Source of the DNA: Aeromonas molluscorum 848
GTDB taxonomy: Bacteria > Pseudomonadota > Gammaproteobacteria > Enterobacterales > Aeromonadaceae
Length of the DNA: 40,999 bases
NCBI RefSeq assembly: GCF_000388115.1
Contig: NZ_AQGQ01000014.1
Span: 1-40,999, forward strand
Reading direction: 5' to 3'
The translations under genes were made by a program, and so were the position numbers. Below the pieces are notes generated by a model. It saw only the letters and a list, made by a program, of their open reading frames with translations, was not told where the DNA came from and did not search any database. This document shows, in pieces, positions 17,624 to 27,015 of the stretch (its first letter is position 1; each line of letters begins with the position of its first letter).

Positions 17624-18415
17624 TCAGGTCGGCATCATGCCACCCTGGCGGGACACCAGCTCGCCGAGTCGAAACAGGCAATGCTCCCCCGGTGCCATCT
17701 GCTGCCAGGATTCATTACCGGTCAAGGGCCGAGTCGCTATCAGGGTGACCACATCGTCTGGGGTGGTCTCACGCTGAAAATCGATGGCCACATCCTCATC
17801 GAGCAGACGTGCCTCGCCAAAGGGGGCACAGCGGGTGAGCCAATGCAGATTGTTGCTGCAATAGGTCATCACGTACTCGCCATCGGAGAGCAGCATGTTG
17901 AATACCCCCAGGGCACGCAACTCGTCGCACAGGCTCGCCAGATAGCGGAACATGGCCGGAAAATTGGCGGGGCGGCGAGGGTATTTTTGCTCAAGCCGAC
18001 TGAGCAACCAGCAGAAGGCATGCTCACTGTCGGTATCACCGATGGGCCTGTGCCGCCCTGTCGCCAGCCTCTTGTAACCGGTCAGCTGGCCATTGTGAGC
18101 GAAAGTCCAGTTGCGGCCCCACAACTCACGGGTGAAGGGGTGGGTATTCTCGAGCGAGACACAGCCCCGGTTTGCCTGACGGATGTGGCTGACCACGGCG
18201 CGGCTCTTGATGGGCAGCGCCTGCACCAGTCTGGCGATGGGCGATTCTGCACTGGGCTCGGGATCCTTGAAGGTACGACACCCCTTTCCTTCATAAAAAG
18301 TGATGCCCCAGCCATCCTTGTGGGGCCCCGTCTTGCCACCGCGCAGCATCAGCCCGGTGAAGCTGAAGCAGATGTCAGTCGGTACATTGGCACTCATGCC
18401 GAGCAGCTCACACAT
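17624..18415 (-). CDS. yafJ: Class II glutamine amidotransferase-like protein YafJ
   Basis: 263 aa, near-identical in pattern to E. coli YafJ (255 aa). Cys2 after the initiator Met (MCELLGMSANVPTDICFSF) is the N-terminal nucleophile of the family. Further blocks are GPHKDGWGITFYEGKG, HIRQANRG and FAHNGQLTGYK. Only a glutaminase domain is present, so the physiological acceptor is unknown; no partner synthase lies nearby. The gene follows gmhA by 61 bp on the same strand, the same gmhA-yafJ order as in E. coli. Confidence 0.93.
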   Translation of the reverse strand: MCELLGMSANVPTDICFSFTGLMLRGGKTGPHKDGWGITFYEGKGCRTFKDPEPSAESPIARLVQALPIKSRAVVSHIRQANRGCVSLENTHPFTRELWGRNWTFAHNGQLTGYKRLATGRHRPIGDTDSEHAFCWLLSRLEQKYPRRPANFPAMFRYLASLCDELRALGVFNMLLSDGEYVMTYCSNNLHWLTRCAPFGEARLLDEDVAIDFQRETTPDDVVTLIATRPLTGNESWQQMAPGEHCLFRLGELVSRQGGMMPT

Positions 18416-18476
18416 GATAACTCTCCCCCTGCCCGCACGAATTCAGATCCAGCGGTTCGTCCATCTCACTGCGACC

Positions 18477-19055
18477 TTACTTGGCCATCTCTTTTTCGAC
18501 CAACTGGATCAGGATATGGATCACTTTGATGTGTATCTCCTGAATGCGATCGGCATAACCGAAATGGGGTACCCGGATCTCGATATCGGCCAGGCCTGCC
18601 ATCTTGCCGCCATCCTTGCCGGTCAGGGCGATCACCTTCATGCCCTTGGCATGGGCGGCTTCGATGGCCTTGAGGATGTTGCCTGAATTGCCGCTGGTGG
18701 AGATGCCAAGCAGCACGTCGCCACGGCGACCGACCGCTTCCACATAGCGGGAGAAGACATAGTCATAGCCAAAGTCATTGGAGACGCAGGAGAGGTGGCT
18801 GGGGTCCGAGATGGCGATACCGGCATAACCGGGGCGATTCTCGCGATAACGGCCGGTCAGCTCCTCGGCAAAGTGCATGGCATCACAGTGGGAGCCGCCG
18901 TTGCCGCAGGAGAGCACCTTGCCCTCTTGTTTGAAGGAGTCGGCCAGCAAGCGGGCGGCGGCCTCGATGTTGTTCAGGTTCTGCTCATCGGCCAGGAATG
19001 CCTGCAGCACGCCAGCCGCCTCGGTCAGTTCATTGCGGATCAAGTCTTGGTACAT
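18477..19055 (-). CDS. gmhA: Phosphoheptose isomerase GmhA
   Basis: 192 aa from ATG 19055, the same length as E. coli GmhA. The SIS domain is evident from [34 protein letters not shown] and the C-terminal [16 protein letters not shown]. It converts sedoheptulose 7-phosphate to D-glycero-D-manno-heptose 7-phosphate, the first step of lipopolysaccharide core heptose synthesis. GGAAGAG precedes the start at about 5 nt; an upstream in-frame ATG at 19094 is not supported. It is divergent from fadE. Confidence 0.97.
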   Translation of the reverse strand: MYQDLIRNELTEAAGVLQAFLADEQNLNNIEAAARLLADSFKQEGKVLSCGNGGSHCDAMHFAEELTGRYRENRPGYAGIAISDPSHLSCVSNDFGYDYVFSRYVEAVGRRGDVLLGISTSGNSGNILKAIEAAHAKGMKVIALTGKDGGKMAGLADIEIRVPHFGYADRIQEIHIKVIHILIQLVEKEMAK

Positions 19056-19187
19056 GATATCTCTTCCAAAATGTCGTCGCGGCCATTCTCGCACAAGCCG
19101 GAGAAGGAGTCGCCCCCGGGCGGGTACTGGCTACGTCAAATTGCGTTAGGGTGCTCACATTACGTCGGTAACAAGCTTGTAAACAAC

Positions 19188-19245
19188 TTGATAACTTTGT
19201 GCATATGAATTACAACAGGACCATATCCAACAGGTCAGACCTCTG
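19188..19245 (+). promoter_or_regulatory. fadE promoter with FadR-like operator
   Basis: TTGATA (19188-19193), 17 bp, TACAAC (19211-19216) gives a predicted start near 19223. Just downstream, AACAGGTCAGACCTCTG (19229-19245) read on the minus strand matches 13 of 16 defined bases of AACTGGTCNGACCTGTT, a form of the FadR consensus. A repressor there would block early elongation or initiation and be released by long-chain acyl-CoA. Confidence 0.7.
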
Positions 19246-19290
19246 GATGAGTTGAGCCAATTTGGCATCCTATCACGCAAGGAGCAAGTA

Positions 19291-21747
19291 ATGACGACGA
19301 CCCTCACTCTGCTCGGGGTGATCCTGGTTATCGGCGCCCTGGCTTATCGCCGGGTGCCCCTGTTTATCTCTAGCCTGGTCACCTTGGCCGCCCTGGTGCT
19401 GGGCACCCTGTTTGGCCATGTGCCCCTGTTGGTCTGGGCCCTGTTTGTGCTGATCGCCCTGCCGCTGAATCTGGTTGATTTTCGCCGCAGTCAGCTGACC
19501 AAACCGCTGTTCAAACTCTACAAGTCCATCATGCCGGAGATGTCCCGTACCGAGAAAGAAGCCATCGAAGCGGGTACCACCTGGTGGGAAGCGGATCTCT
19601 TTGCCGGTAACCCGGACTGGAAGAAGCTGCACGCCATCCCGGTCAGCACCCTCTCCGCCGCCGAGCAAGCCTTCATGGACGGTCCGGTCGAAGAGGTGTG
19701 CCGCATGGTCAACGACTGGGAAGTGACTCATGAGCGCGCGGATCTCTCCCCCGAGGTGTGGCAATTTCTGAAGGACAACAAGTTCTTCGCCATGATCATC
19801 AAGAAGAAATACGGTGGCCTGGAATTCTCCGCCTATGCCCAATCCTGCGTATTGCAGAAACTGTGCGGCGCCAGCGCCGTGCTCGCCTCCACCGTTGGCG
19901 TTCCCAACTCACTGGGCCCGGGGGAACTGCTGCAACACTATGGCACCGAGGCGCAGAAGGACCACTACCTGCCCCGCCTGGCCATAGGCAAGGAGATCCC
20001 CTGCTTCGCTCTGACCAGCCCGGAAGCGGGTTCGGATGCAGGCTCCATCCCCGATTTTGGCATCGTCGCTAAGGGTGAATGGGAAGGGGAAGAGGTGCTC
20101 GGCATGCGCCTGACCTGGAACAAGCGCTACATCACCTTGGCACCAATCGCCACCGTGCTTGGATTGGCGTTCAAGCTGCGCGATCCGGATCACCTGCTGG
20201 GTGAAGAAGAGGAACTCGGCATTACGTGCGCCCTGATCCCGACCCAGATCAAAGGTGTCGAGATAGGCCGTCGTCACTTCCCGCTCAACGTGCCCTTCCA
20301 GAACGGGCCAACCCGCGGCGAAGAGGTGTTCGTGCCGCTGGACTTCATCATCGGTGGTCCTGCCATGGCCGGTCAGGGCTGGCGCATGCTGGTCGAATGT
20401 CTGTCGGTCGGCCGTGGCATCACCCTGCCCTCCAACAGCACAGGCGGCGTCAAGATGCTGGCCCTGGCGACCGGCGCTTACAGCCGTATTCGCCGCCAGT
20501 TCAAGCTGCCCATCGGCAAGATGGAAGGCATCGAAGAGCCGCTGGCACGCCTGGGCGGCAACGCCTACATCATGGGCGCCGCCGCCAAGATGACGGTGAC
20601 CGGCATCGACCTGGGCGAGAAGCCCTCGGTCATCTCCGCCATCGTCAAGTATCACCTCACCGACCGCGCCCAGAAATGCGTCATCGATGCCATGGACATC
20701 CACGGCGGCAAGGCGATTTGCATGGGGCCAAACAACTACCTGGCCCGTGGCTATCAGGGGGCTCCCATCGCCGTCACGGTTGAAGGTGCCAACATCCTGA
20801 CCCGCAGCATGATCATCTATGGTCAGGGAGCCATTCGTTGCCACCCTTATGTGTTGCCCGAGATGCTGGCCGCCAGCCACCCGGACAAGGAGCAGGCGCT
20901 CAAAGATTTTGACAAGGCGATGTTCAGCCATGTCGGGTTCGCCATCAGCAATCTGGTGCGCAGCTTCAGCCTGGGGATCACGGGGGCCCGTATCGCCGGC
21001 GCACCGTTCAAGGACAGCACCCGCCGCTACTATCAGCAACTGACCAGGCTCTCTGCCAACCTGGCTTTCCTGTCCGACATGGCGATGGGTACCCTGGGCG
21101 GTGAGCTCAAGCGCAAGGAGCGGGTCTCCGCCCGCCTGGGCGATGTGTTGAGCCAGCTCTATCTGGCCTCGAGCGCCCTCAAGCGCTTCCAGGACGAAGG
21201 CCGCCAACATGCCGATCTGCCGCTGCTGCACTGGTCGCTGCAAGATGCGATGTTCAAGGCACAAGAGGCGATTGACGAGTTGCTGCGCAACTTCCCGAAT
21301 CGCTGGATTGGCTTGGCCCTGCGCGTCATCGTGCTACCGCTCGGTCGTGACTTGAAGCGTCCAAGCGACAAGCTGGACCAGCAGGTCGCCCGTCTGCTGC
21401 AGACGCCGAGCGCAACCCGCAGTCGGCTGGCTGAAGGCCAGTATCTCACCCGCGAGGAGGGTAACCCCTTCGGCCTGCTGGAACAGGCGCTGGACGACGT
21501 GCTGGCTGCCGAGCCGCTGTTTGACAAGGTGTGCAAGGCCGATGGCGTCCGTCGCCCCTTCACCCAGCTGGACAAGGTAGCCGACGTGGGTCTGGCAGCA
21601 GGCACCCTGAGTGAAGCTGAAGCCGAGCTGCTGCGCCGCGCCGAAGTCAGCCGACTGCGCACCATCAACGTCGATGATTTCGATCCCATCGATCTGGTGG
21701 CCAACAAAGCCCTGTTCGAGCCATCCGCCTACCACAGGGCAGCCTGA
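19291..21747 (+). CDS. fadE: Acyl-CoA dehydrogenase FadE
   Basis: 818 aa, close to E. coli FadE (814). Two N-terminal hydrophobic segments ([19 protein letters not shown] and a following stretch to about residue 60) precede an acyl-CoA dehydrogenase fold with [18 protein letters not shown], a substrate and flavin block, and [20 protein letters not shown], which typifies the FadE subfamily. It oxidises fatty acyl-CoA to trans-2-enoyl-CoA, the first beta-oxidation step. AAGGAG lies 6 nt before ATG 19291; a TTG further upstream is open but unlikely. With aceBA in the same window it supports growth on fatty acids. Confidence 0.96.
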   Translation: MTTTLTLLGVILVIGALAYRRVPLFISSLVTLAALVLGTLFGHVPLLVWALFVLIALPLNLVDFRRSQLTKPLFKLYKSIMPEMSRTEKEAIEAGTTWWEADLFAGNPDWKKLHAIPVSTLSAAEQAFMDGPVEEVCRMVNDWEVTHERADLSPEVWQFLKDNKFFAMIIKKKYGGLEFSAYAQSCVLQKLCGASAVLASTVGVPNSLGPGELLQHYGTEAQKDHYLPRLAIGKEIPCFALTSPEAGSDAGSIPDFGIVAKGEWEGEEVLGMRLTWNKRYITLAPIATVLGLAFKLRDPDHLLGEEEELGITCALIPTQIKGVEIGRRHFPLNVPFQNGPTRGEEVFVPLDFIIGGPAMAGQGWRMLVECLSVGRGITLPSNSTGGVKMLALATGAYSRIRRQFKLPIGKMEGIEEPLARLGGNAYIMGAAAKMTVTGIDLGEKPSVISAIVKYHLTDRAQKCVIDAMDIHGGKAICMGPNNYLARGYQGAPIAVTVEGANILTRSMIIYGQGAIRCHPYVLPEMLAASHPDKEQALKDFDKAMFSHVGFAISNLVRSFSLGITGARIAGAPFKDSTRRYYQQLTRLSANLAFLSDMAMGTLGGELKRKERVSARLGDVLSQLYLASSALKRFQDEGRQHADLPLLHWSLQDAMFKAQEAIDELLRNFPNRWIGLALRVIVLPLGRDLKRPSDKLDQQVARLLQTPSATRSRLAEGQYLTREEGNPFGLLEQALDDVLAAEPLFDKVCKADGVRRPFTQLDKVADVGLAAGTLSEAEAELLRRAEVSRLRTINVDDFDPIDLVANKALFEPSAYHRAA

Positions 21748-21760
21748 TCTTGCTGTTGCC

Positions 21761-21788
21761 AAAAACGCTCCCATCGGAGGCGTTTTTT
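21761..21788 (+). terminator. Rho-independent terminator of fadE
   Basis: AAAAACGCTCC (21761-21771) pairs with GGAGGCGTTTTTT (21776-21788) with one bulged G, ending in six T. It starts 14 bp after the fadE stop. Confidence 0.88.
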
Positions 21789-21969
21789 ATTTTCTCTCCG
21801 CTCCCCCTTGCCAAGGGGATGGCTCATGACAAGGAAAGTGCGAATTTTGTGTCATATCATCCCCCTCGGCAATTTGAAGCCGATCCAGTTCGCTATTTAT
21901 ATTTCAATGAGTTTGCTAACCTCGGTGAAGCAGTTAAGGTAGGCAGCAGGTGAAACACAGGATCCGGAT

Positions 21970-23487
21970 ATGGATGATGACATCCTGATTATCGATGACG
22001 AGGTATTGCCTCTTCAGGATAAGCAGCAGGAAGGCTGGAAGGTAATGATAGTGGATGATGAGCCGGAGGTTCATCGCATCACCAAACTCACCCTGAACAA
22101 GTTTGAATTCGATGGCAGGGCCATCGCGTTCCTCCATGCCTATTCGGCCGCCGAGGCCAAGACGCTGCTCACCATCCATCCTGATGTGGCTCTTATGCTG
22201 CTGGATGTGGTGATGGAAACGGACGATGCCGGTCTGGAGGTGGTGCGTTTCACCCGTGAGGAGTGCCATAACAAGCTGGTACGCATAGTGCTTCGCACCG
22301 GTCAGCCCGGTCAGGCACCGGAAGATGACGTGGTCAACAACTACGATATCAACGACTACAAGGACAAGACGGAGCTCACTTCCCAGAAGTTGCGTACCCT
22401 GCTGCGCGCCAGTTTGCGCTCCTATCGTGATATCTGCTCCCTGGAGAATCATCGCCATGGGCTGGAGAAGGTCATCCAGGCCTCCAAGGGCATTTTCGAC
22501 AAACTGGCCCTGCGCCAGTTCGTCGAAGGGGCCCAAACCCAGCTATGCACCTTGCTCAGCCTGGAAGAGTCGCAGATCTACAACGTCAGACAAGCGACCT
22601 ATGAGCTGAAAGATCAGATGCTGGTCCCGCTCTTGTCCGACAAAGAGCCCATGCGCTTGCACGATGCGCCAACTATCTTTCGCGAGGCCATGACCCGCTC
22701 GGCCAACGTCTACCACGGCCATGAGATGGTGCTCTACTGCCAGAACCGCAGCCATCATCTGCTGTTTCACATCGAAGCCCATCGTCCCTTGAGTCAGATG
22801 GACACCAGCCTGCTCAGCCTGTTTACCGAAAACATCATAGTGGCGCTGGAAAATATCCGCCTCAACGAGGTGATTGCCGACAACGAGCGCGAAATCATCT
22901 ATCGCATCGGCGAGCTGGTTGAATCACGTTCCAAAGAGTCCGGCCTGCACGTCAAACGGGTTGCCCTCTATACCGAGCTCTTCTGCCAGCTCCTTGGCAT
23001 GGAAGAGCAGCAGAGCGAGCTTATCAAGCGCGCCTCTCCTCTGCACGACATCGGCAAGGTCGGTATCCCGGATGCCATCTTGCACAAGCCGGGCAAACTC
23101 GATGCGGCAGAGTGGGAGGTGATGAAGACCCATGCCCAACTCGGGCACGACATGCTGTGCGGCAGCAAGCTGGCCCTGTTCCAGATTGGCGCCACCATAG
23201 CCGGCAACCATCACGAGAAATGGAACGGCAGCGGTTACCCCCAAGGGCTCGCTGGGGAAGCCATCCCCCTGGTCGGGCGCATCGTCGCCCTGGCAGACGT
23301 GTTCGATGCCCTGGGTTCGGATCGCTGCTACAAGCAGGCCTGGCCGCTGGAGCAAGTGATAGCCCTCATCAACCAGGAGCGCGGTCAGCATTTCGATCCC
23401 CGGCTGGTCGATCTGATGATGGACAATCTCGATGACTTTCTCGCCATTCGCGCCGCCTACCGAGATAAGTTCATCGGCGATTGCTGA
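21970..23487 (+). CDS. REC-DUF3369-HD-GYP response regulator, probable c-di-GMP phosphodiesterase
   Basis: 505 aa. A receiver domain at about 24-150 has the acidic pair DDE (29-31) and phospho-acceptor D79 (LLDVVME). The middle region (about 165-330) fits DUF3369. The C-terminal HD-GYP domain shows HDIGK at 359-363, HHE at 414-416 and GYP at 422-424. HD-GYP enzymes hydrolyse cyclic di-GMP; the metal ligands are kept. The segment reads HHEKWNGSGYP, with Asn where Asp is more usual. No membrane segment is seen. No histidine kinase is adjacent, so it is an orphan regulator. AGGA lies 7 nt before ATG. It has its own unit between two terminators. Confidence 0.93.
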   Translation: MDDDILIIDDEVLPLQDKQQEGWKVMIVDDEPEVHRITKLTLNKFEFDGRAIAFLHAYSAAEAKTLLTIHPDVALMLLDVVMETDDAGLEVVRFTREECHNKLVRIVLRTGQPGQAPEDDVVNNYDINDYKDKTELTSQKLRTLLRASLRSYRDICSLENHRHGLEKVIQASKGIFDKLALRQFVEGAQTQLCTLLSLEESQIYNVRQATYELKDQMLVPLLSDKEPMRLHDAPTIFREAMTRSANVYHGHEMVLYCQNRSHHLLFHIEAHRPLSQMDTSLLSLFTENIIVALENIRLNEVIADNEREIIYRIGELVESRSKESGLHVKRVALYTELFCQLLGMEEQQSELIKRASPLHDIGKVGIPDAILHKPGKLDAAEWEVMKTHAQLGHDMLCGSKLALFQIGATIAGNHHEKWNGSGYPQGLAGEAIPLVGRIVALADVFDALGSDRCYKQAWPLEQVIALINQERGQHFDPRLVDLMMDNLDDFLAIRAAYRDKFIGDC

Positions 23488-23531
23488 GCGGCAACTCGGC
23501 TTAACGCTGGCTCAACAGAGAGTCTAAACAA

Positions 23532-23563
23532 CAAGGCCGCCGTCCCTGGGGACGGCGGCCTTG
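23532..23563. terminator. Bidirectional hairpin between convergent genes
   Basis: A 15-bp perfect stem: CAAGGCCGCCGTCCC (23532-23546) and GGGACGGCGGCCTTG (23549-23563). It is centred between the HD-GYP gene stop (23487) and the stop of the TIGR03503 gene (23605). Very strong pairing but no T tract; function as terminator for both is inferred. Confidence 0.7.
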
Positions 23564-23604
23564 TGCTATGTCGGCTGGTTCGTTCTGTTTGTTGCCTCGG
23601 GGCC

Positions 23605-24909
23605 TCACTGCTCGGGCAGGTTGAGATCCAGCACCGGGCCGGGCTCGGCCTCTGCCTCTGCCGCCTGCTGGGCAGCCATCGCCCGTTTGAAGGCACGACG
23701 TTTTTGCCACAGCATGAAACCCGCACCAGCCCCCAGCACCGCCAGCACGCTCAGACCGATAGTCAGCCAGAGCCACCAAGGGGTGCCTTCCTCCTCCTCG
23801 AAGGCGGGCGCTGGCACGGCCTCGCTTGCCGGCGGAGCAAGTGCCACAGGCGCCAGCACCGGATAGATGTCAAATGACTTGTCCGGCAGGGCGATACGCA
23901 GCTCCCGGCCACTGCGGCTGGTGGCAAACAGCTCGGCGCTGATCCGATACTTGCCGACCTGAGTCAACTTGGCGAGATCCACCTTGAGCTCACCCTTACC
24001 GCCCTGGGCACTGAAGCCGGTGTGCGCGCCGGTATTGCTGGTGGTCTCGCCCTTGATGGCGACCGTGGCCGGATCCAGCTCATCCTCATCGATCTGCAGC
24101 ACCAGCTCGGGCCCTTGCTGTTCCCCTGTGCTGCGCAGTTGATAATTCACCGGTAACGGGTAGAGCAATACCTCCTGCCCACGGGCCCGCACGAACACCT
24201 GATTGCCTGTGCTGAGCAAGGCCCGATACTTGCCAGCCGGTGCATCCAGCAACACCTCGGCGGTGAGGATGCCATCGACTGGCACCTCATCGAGCCCCTT
24301 GCCATCGTCCAGATAATGACCGAGTTGCTTCTCAAACACGGGCTCCCCCTGCTGTTCCGGGGTGCTGAAGGCTTGCAGGCGGGCGGTCATCCCCAAGTCG
24401 GTCAGGTAATAGCTGCGATCCGGGATGTTGCCATCGATGAGCAGGCGCGCCCCCAGCTTGAGGTATTCCCCCTGATAGAGACGCTGGGGCAAGGGCTGCA
24501 TATCCAGCGTCACATCGCTGAGCAGCCGGACTCGGTTGCTAGGATCGACTGCCCCAATCGCCTGCCAGGGGCCCGCCATCGGATGGCGTACGGTGATCAC
24601 ATCCTGATCCCCCAGGGCGAGCCACCCCACCTCGGGAGCCTGCACCCGGCCTGCGTACAGCTTGCTGCCATCGGGGCGCACCAGGATCACCGAGGGGCTG
24701 CCGGGCTGGCGCTTGATGATAAAGGAGACTTCCTTTATGCCGTAGTCAATGCGAAATCTGTTGTCGAGCAGCGGTACATCAGAGGGACCGAATACCTCAT
24801 TGGCCTGTGCCGTGGCCTGCATTGTGCCAAGCAGCAAGCCTCCCAGCAGCCAGAGAGATACCCGTCTCCGGTGACCCAAGCCACTCCCCTGCCCAACCCC
24901 AGATTTCAT
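23605..24909 (-). CDS. TIGR03503 family membrane-anchored protein
   Basis: 434 aa. A signal peptide follows a basic N-terminus (GHRRRVSLWLLGGLLLGT, cut near AQANE). The body resembles the TIGR03503 family of Vibrio, Shewanella and Aeromonas, seen in FRIDYGIKEVSFIIKR, VILVRPDGSKLY and MAGPWQAIGAVDP. A C-terminal membrane segment (WWLWLTIGLSVLAVLGAGAG) and a short basic, then Ala/Glu-rich tail follow, so it is a periplasmic domain anchored by its C-terminus. The function is unknown. ATG 24909 overlaps the dnaQ stop (ATGA), implying translational coupling; GTG 24918, 9 nt after GGAGG, is an alternative start. Confidence 0.8.
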   Translation of the reverse strand: MKSGVGQGSGLGHRRRVSLWLLGGLLLGTMQATAQANEVFGPSDVPLLDNRFRIDYGIKEVSFIIKRQPGSPSVILVRPDGSKLYAGRVQAPEVGWLALGDQDVITVRHPMAGPWQAIGAVDPSNRVRLLSDVTLDMQPLPQRLYQGEYLKLGARLLIDGNIPDRSYYLTDLGMTARLQAFSTPEQQGEPVFEKQLGHYLDDGKGLDEVPVDGILTAEVLLDAPAGKYRALLSTGNQVFVRARGQEVLLYPLPVNYQLRSTGEQQGPELVLQIDEDELDPATVAIKGETTSNTGAHTGFSAQGGKGELKVDLAKLTQVGKYRISAELFATSRSGRELRIALPDKSFDIYPVLAPVALAPPASEAVPAPAFEEEEGTPWWLWLTIGLSVLAVLGAGAGFMLWQKRRAFKRAMAAQQAAEAEAEPGPVLDLNLPEQ

Positions 24910-25637
24910 TGACGCCACAGGCAACTACCTCCCTTCTTCTGTACCAGATCCAGCCGGCTTTCATGGTCGGCCTCAGCCTCAGCGCTGGCGCGGATCACCT
25001 TGAGCGGTGACCTATTGGCATCCAGGCGGCGTATGCCTGTGTCCTTGTTGTTATCATCCCCCCCCTCGGCGGCCAGATTGAGTTTGGTCTGGCCACCGGT
25101 CATCAACAAATAGACGTCCGCCAGTATCTCCGCATCGAGCAAGGCGCCGTGCAAGGTACGGTGGGAGTTGTCTATGCCGTAACGATCGCACAGGGTATCC
25201 AGGTTGTTGCGCTTGCCCGGAAAGAGGTCCCGCGCCATCGCCAGGGTATCGGTGACGGTGCAGATATCAGTGGTCTTGAGAGAGAGGCCGAGCTTGCTGA
25301 ACTCATAATCCATGAAGCCCACGTCAAAGGGGGCATTGTGGGCTATCAGTTCGGCGCCACGAATAAAGTCGATAAACTCATTCGCGACCTTGCTGAAGGG
25401 AGGCTTGTCGGCCAGGAAAGCATCTGTGATGCCGTGTACCCGGATGGCCTCGGGATCCACCAGCCGATCCGGCTTGAGGTAGACATGATAGTGGTTACCG
25501 GTCAGGCGACGGTTGATCACCTCCACGCAGCCGATCTCTATGATGCGGTGGCCCAGATAGTGCGGACCCCCACTAAAGTTCATACCTGTGGTTTCAGTAT
25601 CCAGAATAATTTGGCGGTTGGCTTGGGCTGTGTTCAT
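24906..25637 (-). CDS. dnaQ: DNA polymerase III epsilon subunit DnaQ
   Basis: 243 aa, the same as E. coli. The DEDDh proofreading exonuclease motifs are all visible: Exo I ILDTETTG, Exo II HNAPFDVGF, and Exo III HGALLDAEILAD with its catalytic histidine. QTKLNL near residue 182 is the expected beta-clamp-binding site, and the C-terminal tail would bind the alpha subunit. It acts in the polymerase III core. It is divergent from rnhA with a 52-bp gap, as in E. coli, where the two promoters overlap. The downstream gene overlaps its stop. Confidence 0.97.
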   Translation of the reverse strand: MNTAQANRQIILDTETTGMNFSGGPHYLGHRIIEIGCVEVINRRLTGNHYHVYLKPDRLVDPEAIRVHGITDAFLADKPPFSKVANEFIDFIRGAELIAHNAPFDVGFMDYEFSKLGLSLKTTDICTVTDTLAMARDLFPGKRNNLDTLCDRYGIDNSHRTLHGALLDAEILADVYLLMTGGQTKLNLAAEGGDDNNKDTGIRRLDANRSPLKVIRASAEAEADHESRLDLVQKKGGSCLWRQ

Positions 25638-25689
25638 GTTCCAATCTATGTCAAACTTCGGTTTTACTCGCTAGTTTACCCCAAGGCTC

Positions 25690-26154
25690 ATGTTAAAACA
25701 GATTGATTTATATACGGATGGTTCCTGCCTCGGCAATCCGGGCCCGGGCGGCTACGGCGCAGTCATGGTCTTCGGTCAGCATCGCAAGGAGTTGGCTGGG
25801 GGCTATCGCCTGACCACCAACAACCGCATGGAACTGATGGCCGCCATCGTCGGCCTGCGCACCTTGAGCGAACCCTGCCAGGTGCGGCTCACCACCGACA
25901 GCCAGTATGTTCGCCAGGGCATCACCCAGTGGATCATCGGCTGGAAGAAGAAAGGCTGGATGACCGCTGGCCGTCAACCGGTCAAGAATGTGGACTTGTG
26001 GAAGCAACTCGACGCAGAAGCGGCCCGCCATCAGATTGAATGGCTCTGGGTAAAGGGTCACTCGGGTCACCCCGAGAACGAGCGCTGTGATGAGCTGGCC
26101 CGGGATGCCGCCAGTGGTAAACAGCTGGCCGAAGATGTCGGCTACCAGCCCTGA
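25690..26154 (+). CDS. rnhA: Ribonuclease HI
   Basis: 154 aa, E. coli length 155. The four catalytic acidic residues are seen in [30 protein letters not shown] and ERCDELAR, and the basic protrusion [11 protein letters not shown] is present. RNase HI degrades the RNA strand of RNA-DNA hybrids. AAGG lies close before ATG 25690. The gene is convergent with yafS over 49 bp without a clear terminator. Confidence 0.97.
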   Translation: MLKQIDLYTDGSCLGNPGPGGYGAVMVFGQHRKELAGGYRLTTNNRMELMAAIVGLRTLSEPCQVRLTTDSQYVRQGITQWIIGWKKKGWMTAGRQPVKNVDLWKQLDAEAARHQIEWLWVKGHSGHPENERCDELARDAASGKQLAEDVGYQP

Positions 26155-26203
26155 CACCTCCTGTTGAGATCCCCTGCGGCACACTGCGGGTTGCAGCTAC
26201 CGG

Positions 26204-26926
26204 CTACCCGCCCTGGCGTGCCATGCCCGGCGCTGTCACCTGTTTGGCCAGCTGCCAGGGGCGGCGCACCGGCACCAGCGGGTAACGCCGCTTGCGTGCC
26301 GCTATCACATAGACAGAGGCGAAGGGGCGCAGATAATCACGACCCAGGCTCTCGCGCCACCAGCCGATGCGGCTGCGCTCTCCCATCATGGCGTAGCCGA
26401 ATCTGTCATCGTACATCACCTCGAATCCCAGCAGCTGCAGCCAGTCGGTGACTCTGGCCGGGCTGAACATGCGCGCCGACCAGGGCAGTCGGTGACTGAA
26501 CCCAGGCAGCAGGTGACCAAGACCAGCCAGGCTCAAGGGGTTGTAGCCGCTCAAGATGAGCCAACCATCATCGGTCAGCACCCGTTCAGCCTCACGAAGC
26601 ACCTGATGGGGATCCTTGCTGAAATCGAGCACGTGGGCCAGCAGGCAAGCATCGACACTGCCCTCCTTGACTGGCAGCGCCAGGGGATCCCCCAGGCAAT
26701 CGAGCAGCCGCCCCTGCCCTGCCATGCCAATCTGATGACGAATGCTGGAATGGCCGCAGGAGAGCTCGGCGCTCAGACTGCCTATCTTGAGCAGGTGATA
26801 GCCAAAGAGTTGCGGGCACCAGCTATCGAGCCGCTCCTGGATCTCTGCGGCGACCCAATCTCCCAGCGGTATCTCGGCCCAACTGGTCGGGATCTCGAGC
26901 TGTTGTTCGGTGCGGGCCAGCTGCAT
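26204..26926 (-). CDS. yafS: Class I SAM-dependent methyltransferase YafS
   Basis: 240 aa from ATG 26926. This start gives the same length and N-terminal alignment as E. coli YafS; ATG 26950 is in frame but has no ribosome binding site, whereas GGAGG lies 12 nt before 26926. Blocks ELSCGHSSIRHQ, GDPLALPVKEGSVDACLLAH and LTDDGWLILSGYNPLSL fit a methyltransferase of the UbiE/type 11 fold. The usual glycine-rich SAM motif I is not obvious, so activity is not certain. It is divergent from gloB. Confidence 0.9.
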   Translation of the reverse strand: MQLARTEQQLEIPTSWAEIPLGDWVAAEIQERLDSWCPQLFGYHLLKIGSLSAELSCGHSSIRHQIGMAGQGRLLDCLGDPLALPVKEGSVDACLLAHVLDFSKDPHQVLREAERVLTDDGWLILSGYNPLSLAGLGHLLPGFSHRLPWSARMFSPARVTDWLQLLGFEVMYDDRFGYAMMGERSRIGWWRESLGRDYLRPFASVYVIAARKRRYPLVPVRRPWQLAKQVTAPGMARQGG

Positions 26927-27015
26927 AATAGGACTCAACCTCCGGAACATGGGTTAACACGCCACCCAGTTATATAAGATCCCCTCCATGAAGAGAACAT
27001 AAAGAGGCCAATGCC

